Shown one piece after another: positions 1-7,302 of a stretch of DNA of 13,619 nucleotides. The first letter of the stretch is position 1. Each line of letters starts with the position of its first letter. Source of the DNA: JBFELO01 sp041552055 (GTDB lineage Bacteria; Acidobacteriota; Thermoanaerobaculia; Thermoanaerobaculales; Sulfomarinibacteraceae); assembly GCA_041552055.1 (NCBI GenBank), contig JBFELO010000126.1, positions 1-13,619 on the forward strand. Reading direction: 5' to 3'. Position numbers and translations under genes: made by a program. The notes under the pieces were generated by a model, which saw only the letters and a list, made by a program, of their open reading frames with translations, did not search any database and was not told the origin of the DNA.

Positions 1-1394
1 CGCGCCGCACTCTCCACCTCACGACCCAGCGTTTCCAGCAGAGCGGTCAGGCGCTGCTCGAGATCCTCGGCCAGGCTTTGCCGTTGGTCGAACAGGTTCT
101 GCTCCTCTCGCCGATCGTCGATAAAGTCGAAGAGCTCGGGACGCGGCACCCCAATGTACTTGTGACGGGTGGTGCGGATGCTCCGCAGCGGCGCCCAGCC
201 GTAGTGGAACAGGGGGTAGTAGGACTCGGTGTAAACGGCTCGATTCCGAGTGCCGCCCATACCCAGCAGGGACGGGATGAGGCTCGCTCCCTGGGTACCC
301 TCCGGCGACCCCAGACCGACGGCGGCGAGAATCGTCGGCTGCAGGTCCACGTGGCTGACCGGTTCGGTGACCACCCGACCGGCGAGATCGGCAAACGGAG
401 CTCGGATGATCAGCGGGACGTGCACGGTGCTGTCATAGACGAAGTACCCGTGATAGCCCTCCCCGTGGTCGCCGAGCCCCTCACCGTGATCTCCGGTGAC
501 AACCAACAACGAGTTCGCCAACAGGCCGCGCTCTTCGAGGGCCGTCCGGAACTCACCGATCAAATCGTCGGTGTAGGCGATCTCGCCGTCGTAGGGATGG
601 GAGTACCGCGACAGGTAGGGTTCCGGCGGGGCGTACGGCTCGTGCGGGTCGAACAGGTGGAGCCAGAGGAAGAATGGTCCCGGGGGCCGCTGATCGAGCC
701 AGCGAATCGTCTCGGCGACGGTCTCCCCACCGTCGCGCTGCACCGATGCCATGTTGATCTGTCTCTGCGACGCCACGTCAAAGTCGTCGAAGTAGTTGTC
801 GAAGCCGCGGGCGATGCCCCAGCGGGCATCGAGAACGAACGCGCTGACAAAGGCGGTCGTGTAGTAGCCGTTCGCCGCGAGCAGCTCGGCGATGGTGGGT
901 ATGTCTTCGTCCAGGAAATAGCCGACGTTTTCACGCACCCCGTGGTACGGCGGGTAGGTCCCGGTCATGATCGAGCTGTGGGCCGGCAGCGTGAAGGGGA
1001 CCGTGGTGGCCGTGTTGGTGAAACGGACGCCCTCGGCTGCCAGCCGGTCGATGTTCGGTGTTTCCACGGTCTCGGAGCCGTAGCAGGAGAGATGATCGGC
1101 CCGGACGGTGTCGATTGTGACGAGGATGACGTTGAGCCGGTCGACCGGCTGATCCCCGACGCGCTGCCGCCATCGCTCGGCGGCAGCCAGTTCGACCTCG
1201 GGAGGGCCTATGGCCTCTTCAGTCGCGGCCTCGGTGGCGGTGCCGCTCGCAGCTCGCTCGGCGACGACCCTGGTAGAGGCGTAACGGAGCGCCAGCAACG
1301 CCGCACCGACGATGCCGACGGCGATCACACCGATGACGATCCATCGACGCGAGGGGCTCTTCTTGTCGCCAGACGGGGGTGTGGCTGGGCCCAT
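1..1394 (-). CDS. Membrane-anchored sulfatase-family protein (alkaline phosphatase superfamily), 3' end outside window
   Basis: An open frame runs without a stop from ATG at 1394 to the window edge, giving 464 residues; the C-terminus is missing. Residues about 18-36 form one hydrophobic segment after an Arg/Lys-rich start, so this is a signal anchor or uncleaved signal peptide with the catalytic domain outside the inner membrane. The sulfatase fold is recognisable: NVILVTIDTVRAD (metal-binding Asp95 region), TPNIDRLAAEGVRF, then PFTLPAHSSIMTGTYPPYHG, and later VVTGDHGEGLGDHGEGYHG with Asp and His metal ligands. The C-terminal part has the usual ELFDFIDDRREEQNLF. In the C/S-x-P-x-R site, Thr135 takes the place of the Cys or Ser that becomes formylglycine, and His139 takes the place of Arg. 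The family includes sulfatases, phosphodiesterases and phosphonate hydrolases, so the substrate is unknown. No clear Shine-Dalgarno precedes the ATG. It is divergent from the TonB receptor gene. Confidence 0.9.
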   Translation of the reverse strand, partial: MGPATPPSGDKKSPSRRWIVIGVIAVGIVGAALLALRYASTRVVAERAASGTATEAATEEAIGPPEVELAAAERWRQRVGDQPVDRLNVILVTIDTVRADHLSCYGSETVETPNIDRLAAEGVRFTNTATTVPFTLPAHSSIMTGTYPPYHGVRENVGYFLDEDIPTIAELLAANGYYTTAFVSAFVLDARWGIARGFDNYFDDFDVASQRQINMASVQRDGGETVAETIRWLDQRPPGPFFLWLHLFDPHEPYAPPEPYLSRYSHPYDGEIAYTDDLIGEFRTALEERGLLANSLLVVTGDHGEGLGDHGEGYHGYFVYDSTVHVPLIIRAPFADLAGRVVTEPVSHVDLQPTILAAVGLGSPEGTQGASLIPSLLGMGGTRNRAVYTESYYPLFHYGWAPLRSIRTTRHKYIGVPRPELFDFIDDRREEQNLFDQRQSLAEDLEQRLTALLETLGREVESAA

Positions 1395-1457
1395 GATTCC
1401 GGCCGGAGTCTAGCATGTGGCTCGTCCGGGCTCGGTCGAGGAACGACTCGACTCGAC

Positions 1458-1486
1458 TTGCAGGAGAACGACACTCGGCCTATACT
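1458..1486 (+). promoter_or_regulatory. Predicted sigma70-type promoter of the TonB-dependent receptor gene
   Basis: TTGCAG (1458-1463) and TATACT (1481-1486) are separated by exactly 17 nt. Four of six bases match the -35 consensus and five of six the -10 consensus. Transcription would start near 1493 and leave a 5' untranslated leader of about 105 nt before the ATG at 1598. The leader is clearly AT-richer than the surrounding sequence. No other pair in this intergenic region is as good. This is a sequence prediction only. Confidence 0.6.
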
Positions 1487-1545
1487 TTCTTCAACTGAGA
1501 TATTGTTTTCTACATGAGATTTCGTTTCAAATTCGAAGTTTTTGA

Positions 1546-1582
1546 TGAGACTCGATTTCGCAACTGGTCCGAGAGAGTCTCA
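1546..1582 (+). promoter_or_regulatory. 5'UTR stem-loop ending at the ribosome binding site of the receptor gene
   Basis: TGAGACTC at 1546-1553 is the exact reverse complement of GAGTCTCA at 1575-1582, an 8-bp perfect stem with a 21-nt loop. The last paired base, A1582, is the first base of the purine-rich Shine-Dalgarno run AGGAAGGAG (1582-1590). The stem therefore sits directly against the ribosome binding site and could modulate translation or protect the mRNA 5' end. I see no known riboswitch consensus. Confidence 0.4.
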
Positions 1583-1597
1583 GGAAGGAGATCCGAG

Positions 1598-4363
1598 ATG
1601 GGAAGAAAGTTCTCTTGTTTGCTGGTCGTGATCGGGCTGCTGGCGGCCATGCCCGTGCTCGCCCAGACCACCGGCAGCATCCGCGGGAAAGTGGTCGACG
1701 CCGAAGGGGCCGCCGTCCCCGGCGCGACGGTGAGAGTCACCGGTGACCTGATCCGCGGTGATCGCGCGATGATCTCGGGCGAAAACGGCGCCTTCCTGTT
1801 CAGCTCCATTCCACCGGGCGTCTACGCGGTCAGCGCCGTCCTCGAGGGGCTCGGAACCAAGACCGTCGAGGACGTCTCGGTCTCCATCAGCGGGACGGCG
1901 TCGTTGACGATCATCTTGGAGCGCGAGAGGTTCGAGGAGATCGTCGAGGTCACGGCCGCACGGCCGATCGTGGATCTGACCAGCTCGGCGGTGGACTCGA
2001 GCATGTCGGCAGAGTTCATGGAGGACCTGCCCACCAACCGCTACTATCAAGACCTCATCTCGATGGCGCCGGGCGTCAGCGAAATGGCTAAGGGCACCTC
2101 GTCGGCGACTCTCTACCACAGCATTCTCGGCTCGAGCCAGTCTTCGAACGTCTACAACATCGACGGTCTCGACACCACGTCCAACGACCTGGGATCCGCG
2201 TGGTGGTACACCAACCCCGACATCATCGCCGAGATGCAGGTGCTCGGTATCGGTGCGCCGGCCGAGTACGGGTCCATGTCGGGCGGCGCCGTCAACATCG
2301 TCACCAAGTCGGGCACCAACCAGCACAAGGGGAGGTTCAGCTGGTACTGGCAGGGCAAGGACATGATGGCCACTGGCGTGACGCTGCCGGGTCTCGATGG
2401 TGTTTTCACCGGTCACGAGCGCGTCGAGTACCACAACATCACGCTGACCGCCGGCGGACCGTTCATCAAGGACCGGCTGTGGTACTTCGCCGGGATCGAG
2501 TACAACACCGACACCGTGGCCTTGCCCGGGACCGACCCCGACCTCGCGGGGCCGTTCGACTGGCAGCGCTACGATCTGAAGCTCACGGCAGCGTTGAGCC
2601 AGTCCACGACCCTGGAGGTGAAAGGCCACCGCGAGGACTACGACTGGTTCTACGAGGGCGACCCGTACACCACGCAGTCGGGCTGGGACCTCGAACCCGG
2701 GGACGTCACCTACTGGGGCGCTCTCCTGCAGTCGGTGCTCTCGGACCGGACCTTTCTCGAGGCTCAGTACGCGGGCTGGATCAGCAACGACTTCGGCCGC
2801 TCGCAGACCGGCAGCACCGAGCCGTGGTACGGCGATTACACTCAGCCGATCCCACTGTTCAGCGGGAGCATCTGGTATCCCTACGACTACGAGGTCGGCC
2901 GTGATCAGATCGACGTCAAGGCGTCGAACTACACCGACGAGTTCATCGCCGGGGATCACGAGTTCAGATTCGGGGTCTCCTACTCCGCGGGCACCGCCGA
3001 GACCCTGGCCTTCCCCTGCTTCGGCGGCGAGTGCAAGTGGAAGTACCATTATTCCTATTACCCCTACTACTACACCTACACCCGGCTGCCGTTCATCTAC
3101 GGCAGCGAAAACGACACCCTCTCGGCCTTTTTCGACGACTCGTGGCAGGTCACCGACAACCTGACCCTCAACATCGGCGTCCGGTACGACAAGAACGGCG
3201 GCGACATCCCCTCCTACCCGGTGCTCGACGTCGACATGAACCCGACCGGCGAGAGCTTCCCGGCGATCAATAACATGATCGACTGGCAGACATGGTCTCC
3301 TCGTGTGGGGCTTGCCTACCAGGTGGCCCAGGGCAAGGGCGTCATCAGGGCCTCCTACGGCAAGTACTACGACGGCAACGTCACCGGCAACTGGAACGAC
3401 CTCGCTCCAGGCCAGTCGCCAGCCTACTACTCGTGGGGCTACTACTACGACGGTCCCTTCTACGTCTACGACGTCTGGGAGCCGGCGAACGTGGCGCTCC
3501 CAGAAGATCTCAAACCGCCGCAGACCGATCAGTACGCCCTGGGGTACGAGCACCAGGTCGGCAGCAACATGGCGGTCGGCATCCAGGCGGTCCACAAGAA
3601 GAGCAAGAACCTGATCGGCTTCGAGATTCTCGGCGACGGCGTGTACGAGATGGTCCCGTTTGCCGATCCGGTGACCGGCGAGGTGTACCAGCTTGCCAGC
3701 ATCATCGAGAAACCGACAATCCGAAAGGGGAACCGCCCCGGGGTCGGCTCGCTGGCGCCGCCGGGAGCCGACTACTGGCAGGAGTACGACGGACTCTTTC
3801 TGACCTTCAACAGGCGGTACAGCGACGGCTGGAGCCTGCAGGCGTCGTACGGCTACTCCGAGTCCAATGGGCGCGCGCCCCGCATGCTCGCTCAGTCTCA
3901 GGGCCGCGTCTTCTGGGGGGAAATAGAGGGTGCGGATCCGAACCACCATATCAACGCGGAGCAGCTGCAGCAGGGCGATCGCAGGCACATCTTCCAGGCC
4001 CAGGGCAACTTCGACCTCCCCTGGAAGCTCCAGTCCTCGGTCGTCTTCAAGTACCTGGACGGCAGGGCGCACAACCGACAGGTCCAGTCACGCGGGCTGG
4101 AACAGGGGAGAGAAACGGTGATCATGGAGCCGGCGAACGACAGCCTGCGATTACCCGAGCGGTACATGCTCGACTTCACGCTGGGGAGGGCCTTCCCCCT
4201 CGGCGCCGGCACCGAGTTCAGGCTCGACCTCCAGGTCTTCAACATCCTCAACGAGACCGCCTGGGACTCGTGGGATTCCGACGCATACGAACGCGGGCAG
4301 TTCGTGCCCACCAACTGGGTGCTCCCTCGGCGCGTGATGTTGAGGTTCGTGTTCGATTGGTGA
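1598..4363 (+). CDS. TonB-dependent outer-membrane receptor, Oar-like (CarboxypepD_reg + plug + barrel)
   Basis: A 921-residue protein. The frame is open from 1514, but ATG 1598 is the start: AGGAAGGAG lies 7 nt upstream and residues 1-22 form a typical signal peptide ending AMPVLA before QTTG. Residues about 24-107 are a carboxypeptidase-regulatory-like beta-sandwich (GSIRGKVVDAEGAAVPGATV, then SIPPGVYAVSA). EEIVEVTA near 113-120 resembles a TonB-box-like lead-in. The plug domain follows, with LPTNRYYQDLISMAPGV, NVYNIDGLDTTS and YGSMSGGAVNIVTKSGTN. The rest is a beta-barrel ending in MLRFVFDW, with the terminal aromatic residue typical of outer-membrane barrels. Such receptors use TonB/ExbBD energy to import large substrates, often oligosaccharides or peptides; this substrate is unknown. 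Two loops are very Tyr-rich (483-494 and 610-624), and the only Cys residues outside the signal peptide are C474 and C479. It is monocistronic: own promoter, and a terminator right after the stop. Confidence 0.93.
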   Translation: MGRKFSCLLVVIGLLAAMPVLAQTTGSIRGKVVDAEGAAVPGATVRVTGDLIRGDRAMISGENGAFLFSSIPPGVYAVSAVLEGLGTKTVEDVSVSISGTASLTIILERERFEEIVEVTAARPIVDLTSSAVDSSMSAEFMEDLPTNRYYQDLISMAPGVSEMAKGTSSATLYHSILGSSQSSNVYNIDGLDTTSNDLGSAWWYTNPDIIAEMQVLGIGAPAEYGSMSGGAVNIVTKSGTNQHKGRFSWYWQGKDMMATGVTLPGLDGVFTGHERVEYHNITLTAGGPFIKDRLWYFAGIEYNTDTVALPGTDPDLAGPFDWQRYDLKLTAALSQSTTLEVKGHREDYDWFYEGDPYTTQSGWDLEPGDVTYWGALLQSVLSDRTFLEAQYAGWISNDFGRSQTGSTEPWYGDYTQPIPLFSGSIWYPYDYEVGRDQIDVKASNYTDEFIAGDHEFRFGVSYSAGTAETLAFPCFGGECKWKYHYSYYPYYYTYTRLPFIYGSENDTLSAFFDDSWQVTDNLTLNIGVRYDKNGGDIPSYPVLDVDMNPTGESFPAINNMIDWQTWSPRVGLAYQVAQGKGVIRASYGKYYDGNVTGNWNDLAPGQSPAYYSWGYYYDGPFYVYDVWEPANVALPEDLKPPQTDQYALGYEHQVGSNMAVGIQAVHKKSKNLIGFEILGDGVYEMVPFADPVTGEVYQLASIIEKPTIRKGNRPGVGSLAPPGADYWQEYDGLFLTFNRRYSDGWSLQASYGYSESNGRAPRMLAQSQGRVFWGEIEGADPNHHINAEQLQQGDRRHIFQAQGNFDLPWKLQSSVVFKYLDGRAHNRQVQSRGLEQGRETVIMEPANDSLRLPERYMLDFTLGRAFPLGAGTEFRLDLQVFNILNETAWDSWDSDAYERGQFVPTNWVLPRRVMLRFVFDW

Positions 4364-4385
4364 AGTATCTTTGAACTGACGAACG

Positions 4386-4413
4386 AACCGGCGGCCCGCC
4401 GGGGCCGCCGGTT
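4386..4413 (+). terminator. GC-rich hairpin terminator after the receptor gene
   Basis: A perfect 12-bp stem (4386-4397 pairing with 4402-4413) closes a GCCG tetraloop and starts 22 nt after the TGA. Only a weak T-containing run (TTATCTTGC) follows, so it is a strong hairpin with a poor U-tract, common in high-GC genomes. Confidence 0.7.
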
Positions 4414-4540
4414 ATCTTGCAGCCCGCTCTGCGAACTGCGCCAGATCTCCATCGTCGTTGGCCACTCGCTCCGCAGTCAGAACCCTATTCGACAGGCCCC
4501 CTCGGTCCCGGGAGGCTTGACCACTCGACCACCGATCCAG

Positions 4541-4726
4541 CCTCGCTCGACGGCCCGAGCCAGGGCGACGGGGATCGACCACGACACCCTCGAGCCCATG
4601 GGCCGCAGCGCCGTGGCGTGCGAGGAGGCGACCCTCTAAAGGATCGTTCCCGACCGCAGCGTGTGGCTGCCCAAGTTCCGCGACACGCCCGATGACTTCT
4701 GCACCGAGGCGATCGATCTGGCGTAG
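4541..4726 (+). pseudogene. Decayed C-terminal remnant of an unidentified gene, interrupted by TAA
   Basis: One frame shows almost uniform G/C at third codon positions for about 60 codons, although it has no start codon of its own. Reading GIDHDTLEPMGRSAVACEEATL, it meets TAA at 4637-4639, continues as RIVPDRSVWLPKFRDTPDDF and CTEAIDLA, and ends at TAG 4724-4726. Composition on both sides of the TAA is coding-like, and the TAA would need only one base change from a sense codon (for example TAC). This fits the tail of a gene whose 5' part has been lost. The left boundary is approximate: the frame stays open further upstream but coding character fades. I do not recognise the family. It could also be chance composition. 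Confidence 0.4.
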
Positions 4727-5196
4727 CCAGTTGCTTTCGGGATCGGTAGGGAATCACTCGCCGCGGCACCGACGTCCGGGACCGGCGTGATTCGCAGCGG
4801 AACAGCTCGAGGCGAGATCGAGGTAGCCGGCTCTGTCGCAGTGTCAGGAATCGGCTGAGGAATGGCCTTCCGTGCTGGCTACGAGCGCGGAACAGCCCTG
4901 GTGGCCACGAACGACGCGTCGGAATCGCGCTCGGTCTGCCCGCGATGCCAGACCATCCCGTCCTGCTCGGTGTCGTCACAACCGGCGCGACACCGGTTGG
5001 TGGCCTGCACACCGAGTGTGTCGTCACGCGCACGCCCCCCGCTGCTCGTCCGACGAGCTCGGCGATCGCGGCCATCATGTACTGCTCCACGACGCCGCGC
5101 ATCCGTCGTGTTGAGCGATCCGGCGAAGCGATGATTCGGGGCACCGTCACTCCACTCGACCCTCGAGTGTCTGAGATGACGTATCCTTGCATCCCG
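4727..5196. other. Intergenic stretch upstream of galK with no convincing gene
   Basis: Open frames cross this stretch on both strands, including a minus-strand frame through 4485-5297 and the 5' extension of the galK frame from 4945. None has recognisable domains, a good ribosome binding site or consistent third-position bias. With the fragment at 4541-4726, the region looks like decayed coding DNA. It contains the palindrome at 4979-4999 and a 10-bp direct repeat. I found no strong promoter for galK. TATCCT at 5182-5187, 9 nt before the ATG, could be a -10 element for a leaderless message, but has no good -35. Confidence 0.5.
4970..5027. repeat. Direct repeat GTGTCGTCAC flanking a 7-bp palindrome
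   Basis: GTGTCGTCAC occurs at 4970-4979 and again at 5018-5027, 48 bp apart start to start. Between them, CAACCGG (4979-4985) and CCGGTTG (4993-4999) form a perfect 7-bp inverted repeat with a 7-nt spacer. The arrangement could be a regulator binding region for galK, about 170-230 bp upstream of its start, or a relic of decayed sequence. Confidence 0.3.
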
Positions 5197-6375
5197 ATGA
5201 TGGAGCTCACGCGTCGCTTCGGCGACCTGTACGGAAGCACACCGGATATCGCCATCGCGATCGCCCCGGGTCGAGTCAACCTGATCGGCGAGCACACCGA
5301 CTACAACGACGGCTGGGTGCTGCCGATGGCGATCGACCGCTGCGTGCGCGTCGCCTTCGCCAAGCGTGGCGATGCACGGATCCGGGCCCACGCCGTCGCG
5401 TTCGACCAAACACGCGAGGTGGAGATCGTCGATCTCGAGCCCCCCGGCGGCTCGGAGTGGATCTCGTACGTGGCCGGCGTGGCGTGGGCGTTGACCGCAT
5501 CGGGCCGTGACCTCTCCGGCGCCGACCTCGTGATCGACGGCGACGTACCCATCGGGTCGGGACTGAGCTCGTCGGCAGCGATCGAGATGGCGACCGCCCG
5601 CGCCCTGTGCCGGGTGTCCGGTATCCCATGGTCACCGGTGGACATGGCCCTGCTCGGACAGAAGGTCGAGAGCGAGTATATCGGCGTCAAGGGCGGTGTG
5701 ATGGACCAGTTCATCGCCACCATGGGCCGGGCGGGCCACGCGCTGCTGCTCGACTGCCGGTCGCTGGAGACGGAGACGGTGCCGCTGCCCGACGAGGCAG
5801 TCGTCGTAGTGATGGACACCGGCGCGCCGCGCACCCTGGCGGGCAGCGCCTACAACGACCGCAGCCGGAGCTGCCGCGAGGCAGTACGGAACCTCCGAGA
5901 GATCGAACCAGCCGTTCGTGCCCTGCGCGACGTCGATGCGGACCTCTTGTTGGCGGCGAGTGACCGATTGGCCGAGGAGACGTTCCGCAGGGCCAGCCAC
6001 GTGGTGGCGGAGAACCGCAGGCCGCAGGCCATGGCGGAGGCGCTACGCCAGGGAGACCTCGCCGCGGCGGGGAGACTCATGGACGAGTCACACTTCAGCC
6101 TGCGCGACCTGTACGAGGTGTCGAGCGACGAGCTCGACCTCTTCACCGATCTGGCGAGACGCCACCCGGCGTGCTTCGGTGCCCGCCTCACCGGTGCCGG
6201 CTTCGGCGGCTGCGCCATCGCGCTGGTGTCCGCGGGTGACGCCGATTCGTTCATCAAAGAGGTCCACACCGCGTACCGCGAAAAGGTCGACCTCCCGAGC
6301 TCGTGCTTCGCCTGCCGCGCTGCCGCCGGCGCCCGACTCGTCGCTGTCGACGGCACCAAGACTCGTGCTGGCTGA
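5197..6375 (+). CDS. galK: Galactokinase (GHMP kinase family)
   Basis: Phosphorylates alpha-D-galactose to galactose-1-phosphate with ATP in the cytoplasm, the kinase step of the Leloir pathway. The 392-residue protein has the normal length for the family. The signature GRVNLIGEHTDY spans residues 25-36, the GHMP ATP-binding loop PIGSGLSSSAAIE spans about 118-130, the catalytic Asp is D170 in VMDQF, and the C-terminal glycine motif TGAGFGG is at 332-338. The frame extends upstream to 4945, but homology begins at MMELTRRFGDLYG, so I chose ATG 5197. ATG 5176 and 5200 are also possible, and no Shine-Dalgarno sequence decides between them. No other Leloir gene lies alongside, although a decayed sugar nucleotidyltransferase lies about 1 kb downstream on the other strand. 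N-acetylgalactosamine kinases are related, but the full galactokinase signature favours galactose. Confidence 0.93.
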   Translation: MMELTRRFGDLYGSTPDIAIAIAPGRVNLIGEHTDYNDGWVLPMAIDRCVRVAFAKRGDARIRAHAVAFDQTREVEIVDLEPPGGSEWISYVAGVAWALTASGRDLSGADLVIDGDVPIGSGLSSSAAIEMATARALCRVSGIPWSPVDMALLGQKVESEYIGVKGGVMDQFIATMGRAGHALLLDCRSLETETVPLPDEAVVVVMDTGAPRTLAGSAYNDRSRSCREAVRNLREIEPAVRALRDVDADLLLAASDRLAEETFRRASHVVAENRRPQAMAEALRQGDLAAAGRLMDESHFSLRDLYEVSSDELDLFTDLARRHPACFGARLTGAGFGGCAIALVSAGDADSFIKEVHTAYREKVDLPSSCFACRAAAGARLVAVDGTKTRAG

Positions 6376-6388
6376 GATTCCAGCACGA
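6363..6388 (+). terminator. Hairpin across the galK stop codon, possible terminator
   Basis: TCGTGCTGG (6363-6371) pairs perfectly with CCAGCACGA (6380-6388), a 9-bp stem with an 8-nt loop that contains the TGA stop. There is no T-tract after it. It may end transcription or stabilise the mRNA 3' end, in front of the convergent metallopeptidase-like gene. Confidence 0.4.
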
Positions 6389-6458
6389 ATCCGCCTGCCG
6401 CCGGCCCGTACGTGTCAGCGGAATCGTTCCCGGCGTGGCGAAACAGGAGCGATGCCGG

Positions 6459-7082
6459 TCAGAGCGCGCACGCTCGGGAAACGATCACGTCGATGTCGGC
6501 CGACGAAAAACAACGGCGATCATATCGGTATGGGGGACACTCCACCAGCCCGGCGTTGTGCAGCGCCTCGTGGATCAATGCGATGGTAGCGCGCTCGTCT
6601 GAATAGGTCCCGAATCTCCGACATACCCAAACAGGGACAAAATTATATCCAGTCAGCAGCGTCGCGCGTCGGCAAACTCTGTTCTCCATCCCTGGGTTGG
6701 CCGGGTAGTAGATGGCGGTCGTCAGCACCTTTACGCCGTCTGCGCCGATCCGCATGAACAGGTCGTGACACGAGTGGATTTCACAAACACGTGTTACCGC
6801 CAACTCGAAGGCCGATTCCATCTTTCTCTTTACTCGCGATGACATCCGAGGGGAAATCCGCGGTGGAGGACAATGGACGTCATCGTTTGATCTCGCTGTC
6901 GAGTACTCCTCACATAGTCGGCATCCATCTTTGACCAACTGGTAGGTCGTTCCTGAAACAGTCGGATCGTTGGGTGGTCGCGGCTCGGGTTTGAGGGTCT
7001 CCTCGGTATCTACAGCGGGTCCAACCGAAACCGCCAGCACCGCGCCGAGGACGATCGGTGAAACTCTGCGGCGACAAGCCAT
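6459..7082 (-). CDS. Secreted Cys-rich hypothetical protein with HExxHxxGxxE zinc-peptidase-like motif
   Basis: A 207-residue protein starting at ATG 7082; a GTG at 7118 would add 12 residues but would displace the Arg-rich signal start. Residues 1 to about 25 look like a signal peptide: MACRRR followed by VSPIVLGAVLAVSVGPA. Near the C-terminus is HEALHNAGLVE, with H171, E172, H175, G178 and E181. This matches the zinc-binding and catalytic HExxH with a third acidic ligand spaced as in metzincins (HExxHxxGxxH/D). The layout, a short secreted protein with this motif followed by a C-terminal helix (SSADIDVIVSRAC), resembles small uncharacterised proteins I recall from Acidobacteria and related phyla, but I cannot name a family. 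The mature part has about ten Cys residues, suggesting disulfides and an extracytoplasmic site. Codon use is visibly less GC-biased than in neighbouring genes, which may reflect transfer or relaxed selection. It is convergent with galK. Confidence 0.75.
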   Translation of the reverse strand: MACRRRVSPIVLGAVLAVSVGPAVDTEETLKPEPRPPNDPTVSGTTYQLVKDGCRLCEEYSTARSNDDVHCPPPRISPRMSSRVKRKMESAFELAVTRVCEIHSCHDLFMRIGADGVKVLTTAIYYPANPGMENRVCRRATLLTGYNFVPVWVCRRFGTYSDERATIALIHEALHNAGLVECPPYRYDRRCFSSADIDVIVSRACAL

Positions 7083-7302
7083 GACCAGAACCGCGGATCC
7101 GGATGTCGGCCAACCCACGGTTCCACATTCGGTGCCGCCTCACAGAAAAGGAAGCCGGAAATCCTTATTATTGATTAAGTTTCTCCTCGGACGGTTCGCA
7201 CCCACGATTTCCCGATGCCCCGAAACTCCGGTCGAGCACCGACCTTTACATCGGCGTTTCCGAGAACATGAGTCAAGCGAGTGTCGGACGAACGGGGGCG
7301 TC
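7083..7302. other. Intergenic stretch with an AT-rich patch, likely promoter region of the minus-strand gene
   Basis: This stretch separates the metallopeptidase-like gene from the nucleotidyltransferase remnant. The AT-rich patch around 7162-7187 (CTTATTATTGATTAAG) stands out against the GC-rich background and is the likeliest promoter region for the gene starting at 7082. I could not assign a clear -35/-10 pair. No gene is supported here. Confidence 0.35.

Noticed and set aside
78..1517. A 479-codon open frame on the plus strand at the left edge
   Set aside because: It lies opposite the sulfatase-family gene, which has all its superfamily motifs on the minus strand. The plus-strand product shows no domain and runs into the receptor promoter.
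1580..4072. An 830-codon open frame on the minus strand opposite the TonB receptor
   Set aside because: It is an antisense shadow caused by GC-rich third positions. It is rich in Val, Arg, Asp and Gly without domains, while the sense frame has a clear signal peptide and receptor motifs.
4485..5297. A 270-codon minus-strand frame over the gap upstream of galK
   Set aside because: Its product is Arg/Ser/Pro-rich without recognisable motifs, has no ribosome binding site, and overlaps the conserved N-terminus of galK.
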